A stretch of DNA of 27,438 nt from Desulfovibrio sp. UBA6121 (GTDB lineage Bacteria > Desulfobacterota > Desulfovibrionia > Desulfovibrionales > Desulfovibrionaceae), in assembly GCA_002422505.1 (NCBI GenBank), contig DIVX01000120.1, positions 1-27,438 of the forward strand. Reading direction: 5' to 3'. Position 1 is the stretch's first letter; every line of letters starts with the position of its first letter. Shown in pieces: positions 1 through 10,298 of the stretch. The position numbers and the translations under genes are program-made. The notes under the pieces are model-generated. The model searched no databases and was not told where the DNA came from. It was given only the letters and a program-made list of their open reading frames with translations.

Positions 1-696
1 GGCCTGGAGGACGTGTCCCGGGCCGATCCGGACTTTGCCCTGGACCTGGCCCACGCGGCCCAGGAGCTGGGCGCGGCGCGCATCCGGCTCTCGGACACCG
101 TGGGCCTTCTCTGCCCGCAGGACATGGAGCGGCTGCTCGTCCCGTTCCTGCGCTTCCTGCGCGTGCCCATGGCCGTGCACTGCCACAACGATTTCGGCAT
201 GGCCACGGCCAACGCGGTCACGGCGCTCACCTGCGGCGCGGCCTTTGCCGACGTGTCCCTCCTGGGCCTGGGCGAGCGCGCGGGCATCGCGGCCCTGGAA
301 GAGGTGGCGGCCTGGCTGGGGCTCCGGCGGGACTGCGGAAACTACGATCTCACGGGCCTGAAAGGCCTCTGCGAACTGGCGGCCCAAGCCGCGAACCTGC
401 CCCTGGCCCGGAACAAGGCCGTGGCCGGGCCGGACGTGTTCGCGGCCGAATCCGGCCTGCATGTGCATGGGCTGAGCAAGGACCCGGCCCTGTTCGAGCC
501 GTTCGATCCCGCCGAGGTGGGCGGGGAGCGCAGAATCGCGGTGGGCGCCAAGAGCGGCCGCGCGGCTGTTGCCGGGGCTTTGGGACTCGCGCCCCAGGCC
601 GCCGAAGAGCTGGTGACCCTGGTGCGGGCCAGGGCCCGGGACCTGGGCCGGCCGCTCACGGCAAGCGAAGTGCGGAAGATGCAGGCCGCGGGCTGA
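1..696 (+). CDS. nifV: Homocitrate synthase (NifV-type), 3' part
   Basis: The gene is cut by the left window edge; the reading frame is open from base 1 and ends at TGA 694–696, leaving about 231 C-terminal residues. The family condenses acetyl-CoA with 2-oxoglutarate to homocitrate, the organic ligand of the nitrogenase FeMo cofactor. Visible HMGL-like TIM-barrel landmarks are SRADPDF near the start, the metal-binding HCHND motif followed by GMATANAV, and a GLGERAG loop. The C-terminal part (HVHGLSKDPALFEPFDP, then a GAKSGRAAV segment) matches NifV better than 2-isopropylmalate synthase, and there is no LeuA-type regulatory domain. 2-Isopropylmalate or citramalate synthase remain less likely alternatives because the N-terminus is missing. 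It converges on the next gene with only 4 bases between stop codons, and I see no terminator there. Confidence 0.8.
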   Translation, partial: GLEDVSRADPDFALDLAHAAQELGAARIRLSDTVGLLCPQDMERLLVPFLRFLRVPMAVHCHNDFGMATANAVTALTCGAAFADVSLLGLGERAGIAALEEVAAWLGLRRDCGNYDLTGLKGLCELAAQAANLPLARNKAVAGPDVFAAESGLHVHGLSKDPALFEPFDPAEVGGERRIAVGAKSGRAAVAGALGLAPQAAEELVTLVRARARDLGRPLTASEVRKMQAAG

Positions 697-700
697 GACG

Positions 701-3358
701 CTAAGCCAGCAGCCCGGCCAGGTCCTTGTCCATCTTGTCCCTGAGCTGCGCGATGAGCCCGTCATTGGCCATGGCCATGTCCAGCTGCCGGGTGTGGATG
801 ACCACGTAGCCGAGCACGGCCACCCGGTCCAGGGTGGCGGTCTTGTCGAATCCCTCGAGCCGGGCGAAGAGCGCGTCCTCGCGCGCCTCCACCCGGAAGT
901 CCCGCTCCTCCAGGAGCTCGGCCACGAGCCGGGCCCGGCGCACGCGGCGGCTCAGGTCCGCGGCCCCGCCCTTGAACTGGAAGCTCACGTAGTTCTCCTG
1001 CGGATCGTCCCCGGCCTGGGCCTCCACAGTGCAGAAGTGGAACCCGAAGCGCGACTGGAGATTGCAGAACTCCTTGGAAATCATGAAGTAGTTCTTGACC
1101 GCAAAGGTCGTGGCCATGGTCGGGTCCAGCTCCGGGTTGCAGGCCGGGCCCGCCACCACTGAGAGGAAGCCCTTGGCGTCGGCCGCGGGCGGCCCGGCCC
1201 AGGGCACGGCCACTATGCCCGCCCAAATGGCCAGCATGGGCGGACTCACGATGTCCGCCAGGTTCACGAAACGTTCCGGCACCGGGCGCGAGAACCCGTC
1301 GTCCAGGTTCACCACCCACCATTGCATGGGCACCTCGCACACCAACTGCTTGCTGGCCTGGCTGGCCAGCCCGCTGCGCGAGCCGAAGTCGAACATGTCG
1401 CGCACGCTCATCTCGTGGGCGTAGCGGGTGATGTCGTGATAGGTGGCGCACGCCTCCGGCTTGAAGTCCGGGGCTTCCGGGTCCGTCAGGTTCAGGGGCA
1501 GAATGAGCCGCGACACCGCGCGCAGGCACTCGTACACCGGGCTGCCCGCCATGACCGGGGCCTGCGGCGAGGCAAAGGACAGCAGCGCTTCCACCCGGTC
1601 CGCGTACACACGCCTGCCCAAGGCGTCCACGGTGACGGTCTGGCCTTCGGCGAAGCGGGTGGAGGCCTCCGGCACGTCGAACAACGCGGGCACGCCGAAT
1701 TCCCGCGCCACGTTGGCCAAATGCCCGGTGATGCCGCCTTGCTCCGCCACCAAGGCCGCGGCGCGCGGCAAAAGCGAGGCCCAGCGAGGCAGGGCCATGG
1801 GCACCACCAGCACGCCGCCGTCGGGAAAACGCAGGGCGTCCAGTTCCTGGCGGGCCACAAACACCGGCCCGGCGCCCACGCCCGCGCAGGCGGCCGCGCC
1901 TCCGGCGAAAAGCTCGCGCGCGCCCTCCACAGCGCGCCCGGCAGGGGCGGCCTCGGCCCCTGGGCCTGTCTGCGGGGCAGCCTGCTTGAGGGGCCTGCAC
2001 TGCAAAAGCAGCACCTGCCCGGCATGGTCCACGGCCCATTCGATGTCCTGCGGGCCGCCATAGGCCTCTTCCAGCACTCCGGCCAAGCGCGCCAACTCCA
2101 GGGCCTGGGCGTCCGTCAGGGAAGGCGCTTCCGCCAGCTCTGGCTCCAGGGGCTCGCGGCGCAGGCCTTCGCCCAGGTCCGGCACGGTGCGCTCCTGCTT
2201 GTGCTTGATGTGCTTCCCGCGCAGGGCAAAGCCGCCGTCCGCGCGCTCCACCACAAAAAGATCCGTAGGCGTGGTGCCGTCCACCACCGCCGTAGGCAGG
2301 CCCCACACGGCATTGATGAACACCGAGGCGTCGCGGGCGTCCAGGGGATTGCGCGAGTACATGACCCCGCCTGCGCGGGCGTCCACCAGCTCCATGCAGC
2401 CCACGCACATGGCCACGTCCTCGTCGCGGATGCCCCGGTTCAGACGGTAGGTCATGGCGTGCAGGGTGTGCTTGCTGGCCACAATCTCCTTGTAGGCGTC
2501 CAGCAGGTCCTCCTCCGGCACGTTGAGCAGGCTCTTGAATTGCCCGGCGAAGGTGGTTCCGGCGGAGTCTTCGCCCAGGGCGCTGCTGCGCAGCGATACC
2601 CGCAGCGGGGCGCCTCCCGCTACGGCCTGGGCGGACTGCGCGCTGAGGCGCGCATAGGCCCCGCGTATGGCCTGGGCCAATTCGTCCGGCACGGGCGCGG
2701 CCATGATGCGCTGGCGGATTTCTGAAGAGACGCGGTAGCGGGCGGCAACGGCCTCGGAATCGCCCGCAGCGGCTGCGTCCTCGGGCAGGCTTTGCAGCCG
2801 GGCGTTTATCTCGGCCTGCAGGTCGCCTGCGGCCATGAAGACATCGTACCCGGCGGCGGTGACGACGAACCCGGCGGGCACGGGCAGGCCCAGGCTGGTG
2901 CGCATGTCGGCCAGAATGGCCATCTTGCCGCCGGTCAGGTCCGCCGCGTGGCGGTCTATTTCCGCAAAGGAAAGAACAAGCGGCGCGCCCTGGCGCTGCG
3001 GGCCGCTGGTCATTATTTCGTCAATGCCCGCCTGAATGGCGGCCAGGCGGGAAAAGAGCGCCTCGTAGCGGCCAGGCTCCAGCTCGGTCAGGGCGCGCAC
3101 CAGCTTGAACACGTTCACGCCCACGGCCGTGGCGCTGGCGCGCACAAAGCTCATGCCGAAAATGGCGCTTCCCTTGAGCGCCTCTTCCAGGTCGCTCATG
3201 AGCTCCAGGGCCTTGTTGTTGGCCTCCAGCAGGCGCATAAAGGCCTGGGAGCGCGCGGCAAACAGCGCGCGCAGTTCCTCGTCGCTCGGCGCGGCCCTGC
3301 TTGCGCCCCCGCGCAGGGCCTGCATGATCCGGCCAAAAAATCCAGGTCGATTGCCCAT
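701..3358 (-). CDS. PEP synthase/pyruvate phosphate dikinase-like protein
   Basis: This 885-residue protein has three parts. Residues 1–120 form a helical leader. Residues of about 140–480 are an ATP-grasp domain of the PPDK N-terminal type (GGKMAILADM; RVSLRSSALGEDSAGTTFAGQF). A phosphohistidine swivel domain follows with GGITGHLANVAREFGVPA; His546 would be the phospho-carrier. In canonical PEP synthase or PPDK a PEP/pyruvate TIM barrel comes next, but here about 300 residues are unlike it and I do not recognise them (Trp-rich MQWWVVNLDDGF segment). It may therefore transfer phosphate to something other than pyruvate. The frame stays open to an ATG at 3559, but the ATG at 3358 gives a family-like start (MGNRPGFFGR); neither has a strong ribosome site. 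It is divergent from the histidine kinase, 228 bases away. Confidence 0.75.
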   Translation of the reverse strand: MGNRPGFFGRIMQALRGGASRAAPSDEELRALFAARSQAFMRLLEANNKALELMSDLEEALKGSAIFGMSFVRASATAVGVNVFKLVRALTELEPGRYEALFSRLAAIQAGIDEIMTSGPQRQGAPLVLSFAEIDRHAADLTGGKMAILADMRTSLGLPVPAGFVVTAAGYDVFMAAGDLQAEINARLQSLPEDAAAAGDSEAVAARYRVSSEIRQRIMAAPVPDELAQAIRGAYARLSAQSAQAVAGGAPLRVSLRSSALGEDSAGTTFAGQFKSLLNVPEEDLLDAYKEIVASKHTLHAMTYRLNRGIRDEDVAMCVGCMELVDARAGGVMYSRNPLDARDASVFINAVWGLPTAVVDGTTPTDLFVVERADGGFALRGKHIKHKQERTVPDLGEGLRREPLEPELAEAPSLTDAQALELARLAGVLEEAYGGPQDIEWAVDHAGQVLLLQCRPLKQAAPQTGPGAEAAPAGRAVEGARELFAGGAAACAGVGAGPVFVARQELDALRFPDGGVLVVPMALPRWASLLPRAAALVAEQGGITGHLANVAREFGVPALFDVPEASTRFAEGQTVTVDALGRRVYADRVEALLSFASPQAPVMAGSPVYECLRAVSRLILPLNLTDPEAPDFKPEACATYHDITRYAHEMSVRDMFDFGSRSGLASQASKQLVCEVPMQWWVVNLDDGFSRPVPERFVNLADIVSPPMLAIWAGIVAVPWAGPPAADAKGFLSVVAGPACNPELDPTMATTFAVKNYFMISKEFCNLQSRFGFHFCTVEAQAGDDPQENYVSFQFKGGAADLSRRVRRARLVAELLEERDFRVEAREDALFARLEGFDKTATLDRVAVLGYVVIHTRQLDMAMANDGLIAQLRDKMDKDLAGLLA

Positions 3359-3474
3359 GTCTGACCAATCGCAGAAAACTCTTGCCGAGACAAGGCCGCA
3401 CGCCCCGCGCGGAACAAAGAAAGGCCGACAGCCCGCCGCAATGGCTCCAGGCGGCGCGATTTCCCTGAAAGCAC

Positions 3475-3503
3475 TTGCACATCCCCATTGCAGGGGGTAT
3501 TGT
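3475..3503 (+). promoter_or_regulatory. Candidate sigma-70 promoter for the kinase operon
   Basis: In the 228-base gap between the two divergent genes, TTGCAC (3475–3480) and TATTGT (3498–3503) are separated by 17 bases, about 84 bases upstream of the kinase ATG. The -35 box is weak (3 of 6 consensus) and the -10 box is 4 of 6. A CCCC-attgca-GGGG inverted repeat (3483–3496) sits in the spacer. This is the best candidate I found, not a confident call. Confidence 0.3.
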
Positions 3504-3586
3504 TCCAAGCTGGACGCGGGCTTTGACGCAACGGCCTCAGGCAAGCGCGTCTGCGCCACATAATTCTGCGAATAAGGGTGAGCCGC

Positions 3587-5248
<1,662 letters not shown>

Positions 5249-5275
5249 CCTGCCGACAGGCACCGAGGAACGCCA

Positions 5276-5671
5276 ATGGAAATACGCATCCTGCTGGTGG
5301 ACGACGAAGCCGACTTCGTCGAGACCATGGCCAAGCGCTTTCGCATCCGCAAAATCACGGTGGCCCCGGCCTACAGCGGGGTGGAAGCCCTGAAGCTTAT
5401 GGACGAGCAGGACTTCGACGTGGTCATTCTGGACGTGCGCATGCCCGGCATGGACGGACTTGAGGTGCTGCGGCAAATCCGCCTGAAGCGCCCCCTGACC
5501 GAGGTCATCATGCTCACGGGGCATGCCTCCCTCGACGCCGGAATGCAGGGCATGAACCTGGGCGCGTACGACTACGTGCTCAAGCCGGCCGACTTTGATG
5601 AACTGCTGGACAAGGTGCGCCGGGCTGCCGAGCGCAAGGCCCTCAATGTCCGCGCCCAGGCCAAGGGCTAG
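5276..5671 (+). CDS. Single-domain (CheY-like) response regulator
   Basis: The 131-residue protein is a receiver domain only, with no DNA-binding or enzymatic output domain. It has the acidic pair in LLVDDE (Asp9, Asp10), phospho-acceptor Asp53 in ILDVRMPGMDG, the conserved Thr81 in MLTGHAS and Lys103 in YVLKPADF. A GAGGAA ribosome site precedes the ATG. It lies between two NtrB-like kinases, so it may take phosphate from either or relay between them; its target cannot be read from the sequence. The last 26 bases overlap the start of the second kinase in another frame, which suggests translational coupling. Confidence 0.92.
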   Translation: MEIRILLVDDEADFVETMAKRFRIRKITVAPAYSGVEALKLMDEQDFDVVILDVRMPGMDGLEVLRQIRLKRPLTEVIMLTGHASLDAGMQGMNLGAYDYVLKPADFDELLDKVRRAAERKALNVRAQAKG

Positions 5672-6644
5672 CCTGCCGCAAAGCGCCCGGCTGCTTTTTG
5701 CAACAGCCACCGGGGCGCGGCTTGGGGGCGAGCGCACCCTGGTGCTGTGGCTGCACTTTTTGTTGCCGCCCGCCCTGGCCGGGCTGGTGGTTGCGGCCAC
5801 CTTCGCCAGCCTGCCCCTGGCGGCGCTTTTGGCCATGGCCGCGCTGATCATGGCGGCCTGCTCCGCGCGCGCGCTCATCCGCCGCCTGTCGGAAACCGAG
5901 GATGCCAGAAGCTCCCTCAACGCCCAGCTCATCCAGTCGCAAAAGCTTGCCGCCATTGGCGAACTTTCCGCAGGCATTGCGCATGAAATCAACAACCCGC
6001 TGGCCATCATCGCCCAAGAAACAGAGTGGGCCTCGCACCTGCTTTCCGAGGCCGAAAAAAGCAACGAGGCCGACTTCGCCGAGGTGCGCGACTCCCTGCG
6101 CGAAATCCGCTCCCAGGTGGACCGCTGCAAGAACATCACCCACAAGCTGCTCGACTTTGCCCGCAAGCGCGAGCCCGTGCTGCAGGACGTGGACGTGGCC
6201 CGCCTGGTGGACGACATGGCGCGGCTGGTGGACAAGGAAGCCTCATACAAGAACGTGAGCCTGACACGCAAGCTGCCCGAAGACCTGCCCACCCTGCGCA
6301 CCGACGCGCCGCTGCTGCGCCAGGTGGTGCTGAACCTGATGACCAACGCGCTGCAGGCCGTGGACCGGGGCGGAGCCATAACCGTGACGGCCGAGGCCGA
6401 CGACGACTCCCTGACCATCCACGTGGCCGACAACGGCCCAGGCATCGCCCCGGAGAACATGGACAAGATCTTCAATCCGTTCTTCACCACCAAGCCGCCC
6501 GGCCAGGGCACAGGGCTTGGGCTCTCCCTATGCCACAACCTCGTCAGCGGCATGCACGGGCAAATCAGCGTGGCCAGCCAGCCCGGCCAGGGGGCCACCT
6601 TCACCGTGCGCCTGCCGCGCAAGCTCGGTGGGGGGCAGGCATGA
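5646..6644 (+). CDS. Membrane-anchored histidine kinase without a sensor domain
   Basis: The 332-residue kinase starts with a short basic cytoplasmic segment, then two closely spaced hydrophobic helices (about residues 31–52 and 55–76) with almost no periplasmic loop. A HisKA domain follows with AGIAHEINNPLAII (His113), then an HATPase_c domain with NLMTNALQAV, DNGPGIAP and GTGLGLSL. The lack of an extracytoplasmic domain suggests it senses something in the membrane or cytoplasm, or is driven by partners. The start at 5646 lies inside the receiver gene; a longer frame opens at 5595 but is translated in the receiver's coding space. It overlaps the next gene by 4 bases (ATGA). The H-box and the PLAII run are nearly the same as in the first kinase, so the two may share the receiver. 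Confidence 0.9.
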   Translation: MSAPRPRASLPQSARLLFATATGARLGGERTLVLWLHFLLPPALAGLVVAATFASLPLAALLAMAALIMAACSARALIRRLSETEDARSSLNAQLIQSQKLAAIGELSAGIAHEINNPLAIIAQETEWASHLLSEAEKSNEADFAEVRDSLREIRSQVDRCKNITHKLLDFARKREPVLQDVDVARLVDDMARLVDKEASYKNVSLTRKLPEDLPTLRTDAPLLRQVVLNLMTNALQAVDRGGAITVTAEADDDSLTIHVADNGPGIAPENMDKIFNPFFTTKPPGQGTGLGLSLCHNLVSGMHGQISVASQPGQGATFTVRLPRKLGGGQA

Positions 6645-8221
6645 TCGCCCTTTGCACGCACGATGGCCGCAGCCAGAACCTGACGCCTGACCCGCAACTG
6701 ACCTTGGCCCAGGCCATCTTTCTGGCCGGGCTGTGGCAGGGCGTGCCCCTGTGCGCGGGCCTGGGCAAGTGCGGCCTGTGCCGCGTGCGCTTTCTTTCCG
6801 CCCCGCCGCCGCCCTTTCCCGAGGAGACGCGCAGGCTGGGCCAAACCGCCCTGGCTGAGGGCTGGCGGCTTTCCTGCCTGCACCCGGCCACGGCCTGCAA
6901 GATTGAACTGCCGGAGCCCAAGCGTTCCGGCGGGCCGCGCCAGCTCAAAACGAGCGAAACGGCGAAAACCGCTGGCGGCACGCCCGCAGGCGAGCTGACC
7001 CTGGCCGTGGACCTGGGCACCACCAGCGTGCACTGGGCCGCGCAGGCGGGCGGAACAACACTTTACGGCGGGCAGGAACTGAACCCGCAAATGGGCCTGG
7101 GCAGCGAGGTCATGTCGCGCCTGGGCTTCGCCGCCCGCCCCGGCGGCGCGGAGACCTTGCGCCAACTCGCCCTGGAGCGCCTGCGCGAACTGGTGCGCCA
7201 CGCCGAGGCCGAGTCAGGCCGCCCGGTGGCCCGCCTGTGCGTGGCGGGCAACAGCGCCATGACCTACCTGCTGCTGGGCCTGCCCGTGCCGGGCCTGGCG
7301 CGCGCGCCCTACCGCCTGGACTACGCCGGGGGCGATGACCGGAGCATAGCGCCCGACCTGCCGCAAACGCGCATCCCGCCGCTGCTCGCCCCCTTTGTAG
7401 GCGCAGACCTGAGCGCAGGCCTGACCGCCCTGGCCTTTGGCGCGCAGCCGCCGCAACACCCGTACCTGCTGGCCGACCTGGGCACCAACGGCGAATTCAT
7501 CCTGGCGCTTTCGCCCAACGAGTATCTGCTGGCCAGCGTGCCCATGGGCCCGGCCCTTGAGGGCGTGGGCCTGCGCCATGGCCGCGCCGCCGCGCCCGGC
7601 GCCGTGCGCGCCTTCAGCCTCACCCCGGCAGGGCTCAAGCCGGAGTACGTGGAGCGCCCGCCCATGCAGGGCGAAGAGGGCGGCATCACCGGCGTGGGCT
7701 ATCTGTCCCTGGCCTCCGCCCTGCTGCGCGCCGGGGTGCTGGACGAATCGGGCCGCTTCGTGGTACCCGCCACGCCCCTGGGGCAGCGGCTGGCAAAGGG
7801 CCTTGCCGACGTGAACGGCGAGGCCGTGCTTCCCCTCGGTTCCGGGCTCGCCCTGCCCGCCTCTGACGTGGAGGAACTGGTCAAGGTCAAGGCCGCCTTC
7901 AATCTCGCCCTGTCGCGCCTGCTGGCGGAATCCGGCCTGAAGGCCGGGGCGCTTACGGCCGTGCACCTGGCCGGGGCCATGGGCGAGCATGTGGACGCCC
8001 GCGACCTGGCCACCCTGGGCTTTTTGCCCCCCGTACTGGCCGAGCGCCTGGTGCGCGCCGGGAACACCTCCCTGGCCGGGGCGCGTCTGCTGTTGAATTC
8101 CGTCGAAGCCTGGGACTGGGTGCGCGCCCTGCCCGGAAAATGCCGTCCCCTGGACCTGACCTCGGACCCCGGCTTCGGCTCCCTGTATGTTGAAAGGATG
8201 GTGCTGCGCCATGTCGCCTGA
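6641..8221 (+). CDS. Ferredoxin–ASKHA ATPase (RACE/RamA-like, DUF4445)
   Basis: The 526-residue protein begins with a plant-type 2Fe-2S ferredoxin domain (Cys38, Cys44, Cys47 and Cys79). After a linker comes an ASKHA-fold ATPase domain (LAVDLGTTSVHWAA from about residue 125, then AGNSAMTYLLLGLP, LADLGTNGEF, and HLAGAMGEHVD near the end). Characterised relatives (RamA and the reductive activators of corrinoid methyltransferases) use ATP hydrolysis to drive reduction of inactive cob(II)alamin to cob(I)alamin. No corrinoid protein or methyltransferase partner of that system is in this window, so the substrate here is unknown. The start ATG overlaps the kinase stop codon (ATGA) and the end overlaps the next gene by 11 bases, so it is probably translated with both. 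Confidence 0.85.
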   Translation: MIALCTHDGRSQNLTPDPQLTLAQAIFLAGLWQGVPLCAGLGKCGLCRVRFLSAPPPPFPEETRRLGQTALAEGWRLSCLHPATACKIELPEPKRSGGPRQLKTSETAKTAGGTPAGELTLAVDLGTTSVHWAAQAGGTTLYGGQELNPQMGLGSEVMSRLGFAARPGGAETLRQLALERLRELVRHAEAESGRPVARLCVAGNSAMTYLLLGLPVPGLARAPYRLDYAGGDDRSIAPDLPQTRIPPLLAPFVGADLSAGLTALAFGAQPPQHPYLLADLGTNGEFILALSPNEYLLASVPMGPALEGVGLRHGRAAAPGAVRAFSLTPAGLKPEYVERPPMQGEEGGITGVGYLSLASALLRAGVLDESGRFVVPATPLGQRLAKGLADVNGEAVLPLGSGLALPASDVEELVKVKAAFNLALSRLLAESGLKAGALTAVHLAGAMGEHVDARDLATLGFLPPVLAERLVRAGNTSLAGARLLLNSVEAWDWVRALPGKCRPLDLTSDPGFGSLYVERMVLRHVA

Positions 8222-10286
8222 ACAACTCTTCCCGCGCGCCAGCCGGGACTTTCTGACCCAGCTTGCGGGCCTGCCCAAGCACCTGGACGCGGCCATGCCC
8301 ATGCGCCGCCAGCACCGCCGCGAGCTGCCCGGAGACATCCGCCACCTCTCGCACCTGCTGACGGACGAACGCGGCGACCTGCGGCGCGACTATCTGGCCG
8401 ACCCGGCGGCCCTTTCGGCCTATTTGCGCTACTTCCTGCCGTGGAACATCTACCGCCTGGGCGTGCTTTTCGCCGGGCTGGCCCTTGATCCCGGCGGCGA
8501 CGATCCCGACGGCGCGGCCACCATCATCGACCTGGGCACCGGGCCGCTCACCGTGCCGCTGGCCCTGTGGCTCAGCCGCCCGCGCCTGCGCAGACGCCCG
8601 CTAACCTTCATCTGCGTGGACCGCGCGCCCAAGCCCATGCGCCTGGGGCTGGACGTGCTGCACAGCCTGGCCGCCAGCCAGGGCGGCATCGCCCCCTGGA
8701 AAATCACCCTGGTGAAGGGCCCGCTGGACGCCCGCCTACGCGAACGCGCCGACCTACTCATCATGGCCAATGCGCTGAACGAAGTGCTGCACCGGGGCGA
8801 GAGCGAGGACCTGCTGGAAACGGCGGACGCCCTGGCCTGGCACCTTTCCTCCATGCTGACGCCCACGGGGGCGCTGTGCGTGGTGGAGCCCGGCGTGCGC
8901 CCTTCCGCGCACCTCATGGCCGCCCTGCGCCGCGGCTTTCTGCACCATGGGCTGAAGCCCCTGGCCCCCTGCCCGCACACCGAGCCCTGCCCCATGAGTG
9001 GCCGGGGCTACACGGCCTGGTGCCACTTCAATTTCGACGCCGAGGCCGCGCCCGGCTGGCTCAAGAAGCTCTCGGACGAGGCCCGGCTGACCAAGGACAA
9101 CGTGAGCCTGAGCTTTCTGCACTTCTCGGCCAAGGGCCGCAAGCTGGAGGCCGCGCCGGGCAAGAGCCTGGTGCGCGCCGTGTCCGGGCCCTTTGAGCTG
9201 CCCGCGCCGGACGGTCTGGCCCCGCGCCGCTTCGGGCAATATGCCTGCTCCGAGCGCGGCCTGACGCTTTTGAGCCTGCCCAAGAAGCACCTGGTGCCCC
9301 TGCCCGGCGCGCTGCTGGAGGCCGCCTGGCCCGACTATCCGGAGACGGACGCCAAGTCCCATGCGCTGATTCTGCCCCTGGGCGGCGAGGTGCCCACGCC
9401 CGCCCTGCGCCCTGCGGCAGAGCGAAATCCCGCGCCCAAGGCAAAGCCCGGCCAGCTCGACGGCCAACTCGACGACCAGTTCGACGGCAACGCCCCTGAA
9501 CGCGCGGAAACGCGTGGAGCCAAACGGGATGAGCGGAGGGAAGAGCGGCGCGAAGAGACGCGTGGCGCCAGGCGCGGCAACGCACCTGACGGCGCACAGC
9601 CGCACCAGCGCCCGGCCCGGCCTGCCCGTTCGGAAAACACCAGGCAACACGAGAAGCCGAGCCAATCCTCCGCTCCCGAAAAATCCAGGCAGCCGGAGCG
9701 CGCACCCCGGCCCGAGAGACCGGCCCGGCCCACCCAGCCCGACCAGTTCAGCAAGCCCTATCAGTCCGCCGCGCCCGGCAAGCCGAATCAGCCGGGTCAG
9801 AACGCCGCCAAGGCCAAGCCCCTCACTGTGGACAGCATCATCGCCGCCGGGGAACCGGGAGCTGCGGGAGCGCACGACGCCCCGCCCAAGCGCAAGCGCC
9901 TGCCGTCCGAGCGCCCGGCTGATCCCATCAAACCGCCCAGAGGGGCCAAAGCGCCCGCCAAGGCCGCGCCCGCAAAATCTGCCCCAGGCAGGCCAGCGCC
10001 CGCAGGCTCCGGCCCGGCGCAGGGCAAGGCCGAGCCCAAGTCCAAGGACAAGCCCCACGCCTCCCGCGCGGAACGCAAGGCCGCTGGCGGCGAGGCCGCA
10101 GACAAGAAGCCCGGCGCGGCAGCGGGCAAGGGCGGCGCGGCAGGCAAAAGGTCCGGCAGCGCGTCTGGCAGCACGTCTGACCGCGCGCCAGGCAGCACAT
10201 CTGGCGGCAAGCCCGGCCCGAAACCAGGCAAGAAGCCCAGCAAGAAGCCCGGCAAAAAAGCGGGCGCGCCCAAGGGCAAGGCCTAG
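8211..10286 (+). CDS. Rsm22-family ribosome-assembly protein with long basic tail
   Basis: The 691-residue protein has two parts. Residues 1 to about 395 match the Rsm22/METTL17 family, methyltransferase-like proteins that bind the assembling small ribosomal subunit. A SAM-type motif IIDLGTGPLTVPLAL lies at about 105–119, followed by MANALNEVLH. Cys254, Cys260 (APCPHTEPCPM), Cys271 (WCHFNF) and Cys346 (YACSERGL) fit the four cysteines that hold a 4Fe-4S cluster in METTL17. From about residue 400 to the end the protein is low-complexity, rich in Lys, Arg, Pro, Ala and Gly, and resembles a histone H1 tail (GKKPSKKPGKKAGAPKGKA at the end). It overlaps the RACE gene by 11 bases; an upstream ATG at 8187 is possible. 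Methyl transfer is unproven for this family. The core is confident; the role of the tail is unknown. Confidence 0.82.
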   Translation: MSPEQLFPRASRDFLTQLAGLPKHLDAAMPMRRQHRRELPGDIRHLSHLLTDERGDLRRDYLADPAALSAYLRYFLPWNIYRLGVLFAGLALDPGGDDPDGAATIIDLGTGPLTVPLALWLSRPRLRRRPLTFICVDRAPKPMRLGLDVLHSLAASQGGIAPWKITLVKGPLDARLRERADLLIMANALNEVLHRGESEDLLETADALAWHLSSMLTPTGALCVVEPGVRPSAHLMAALRRGFLHHGLKPLAPCPHTEPCPMSGRGYTAWCHFNFDAEAAPGWLKKLSDEARLTKDNVSLSFLHFSAKGRKLEAAPGKSLVRAVSGPFELPAPDGLAPRRFGQYACSERGLTLLSLPKKHLVPLPGALLEAAWPDYPETDAKSHALILPLGGEVPTPALRPAAERNPAPKAKPGQLDGQLDDQFDGNAPERAETRGAKRDERREERREETRGARRGNAPDGAQPHQRPARPARSENTRQHEKPSQSSAPEKSRQPERAPRPERPARPTQPDQFSKPYQSAAPGKPNQPGQNAAKAKPLTVDSIIAAGEPGAAGAHDAPPKRKRLPSERPADPIKPPRGAKAPAKAAPAKSAPGRPAPAGSGPAQGKAEPKSKDKPHASRAERKAAGGEAADKKPGAAAGKGGAAGKRSGSASGSTSDRAPGSTSGGKPGPKPGKKPSKKPGKKAGAPKGKA

Positions 10287-10298
10287 GACCAGGCAGAC

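Noticed and set aside
1322..2725. Plus-strand frame of 467 codons opposite the dikinase-like gene
   Set aside because: His/Gln/Gly-rich shadow of the real gene with no start signal or motif.
3475..3492. TTGCAC…TTGCA as a sigma-54 promoter for the kinase operon
   Set aside because: The -24 and -12 elements are 2 bases too far apart and the GG of the -24 box is missing.
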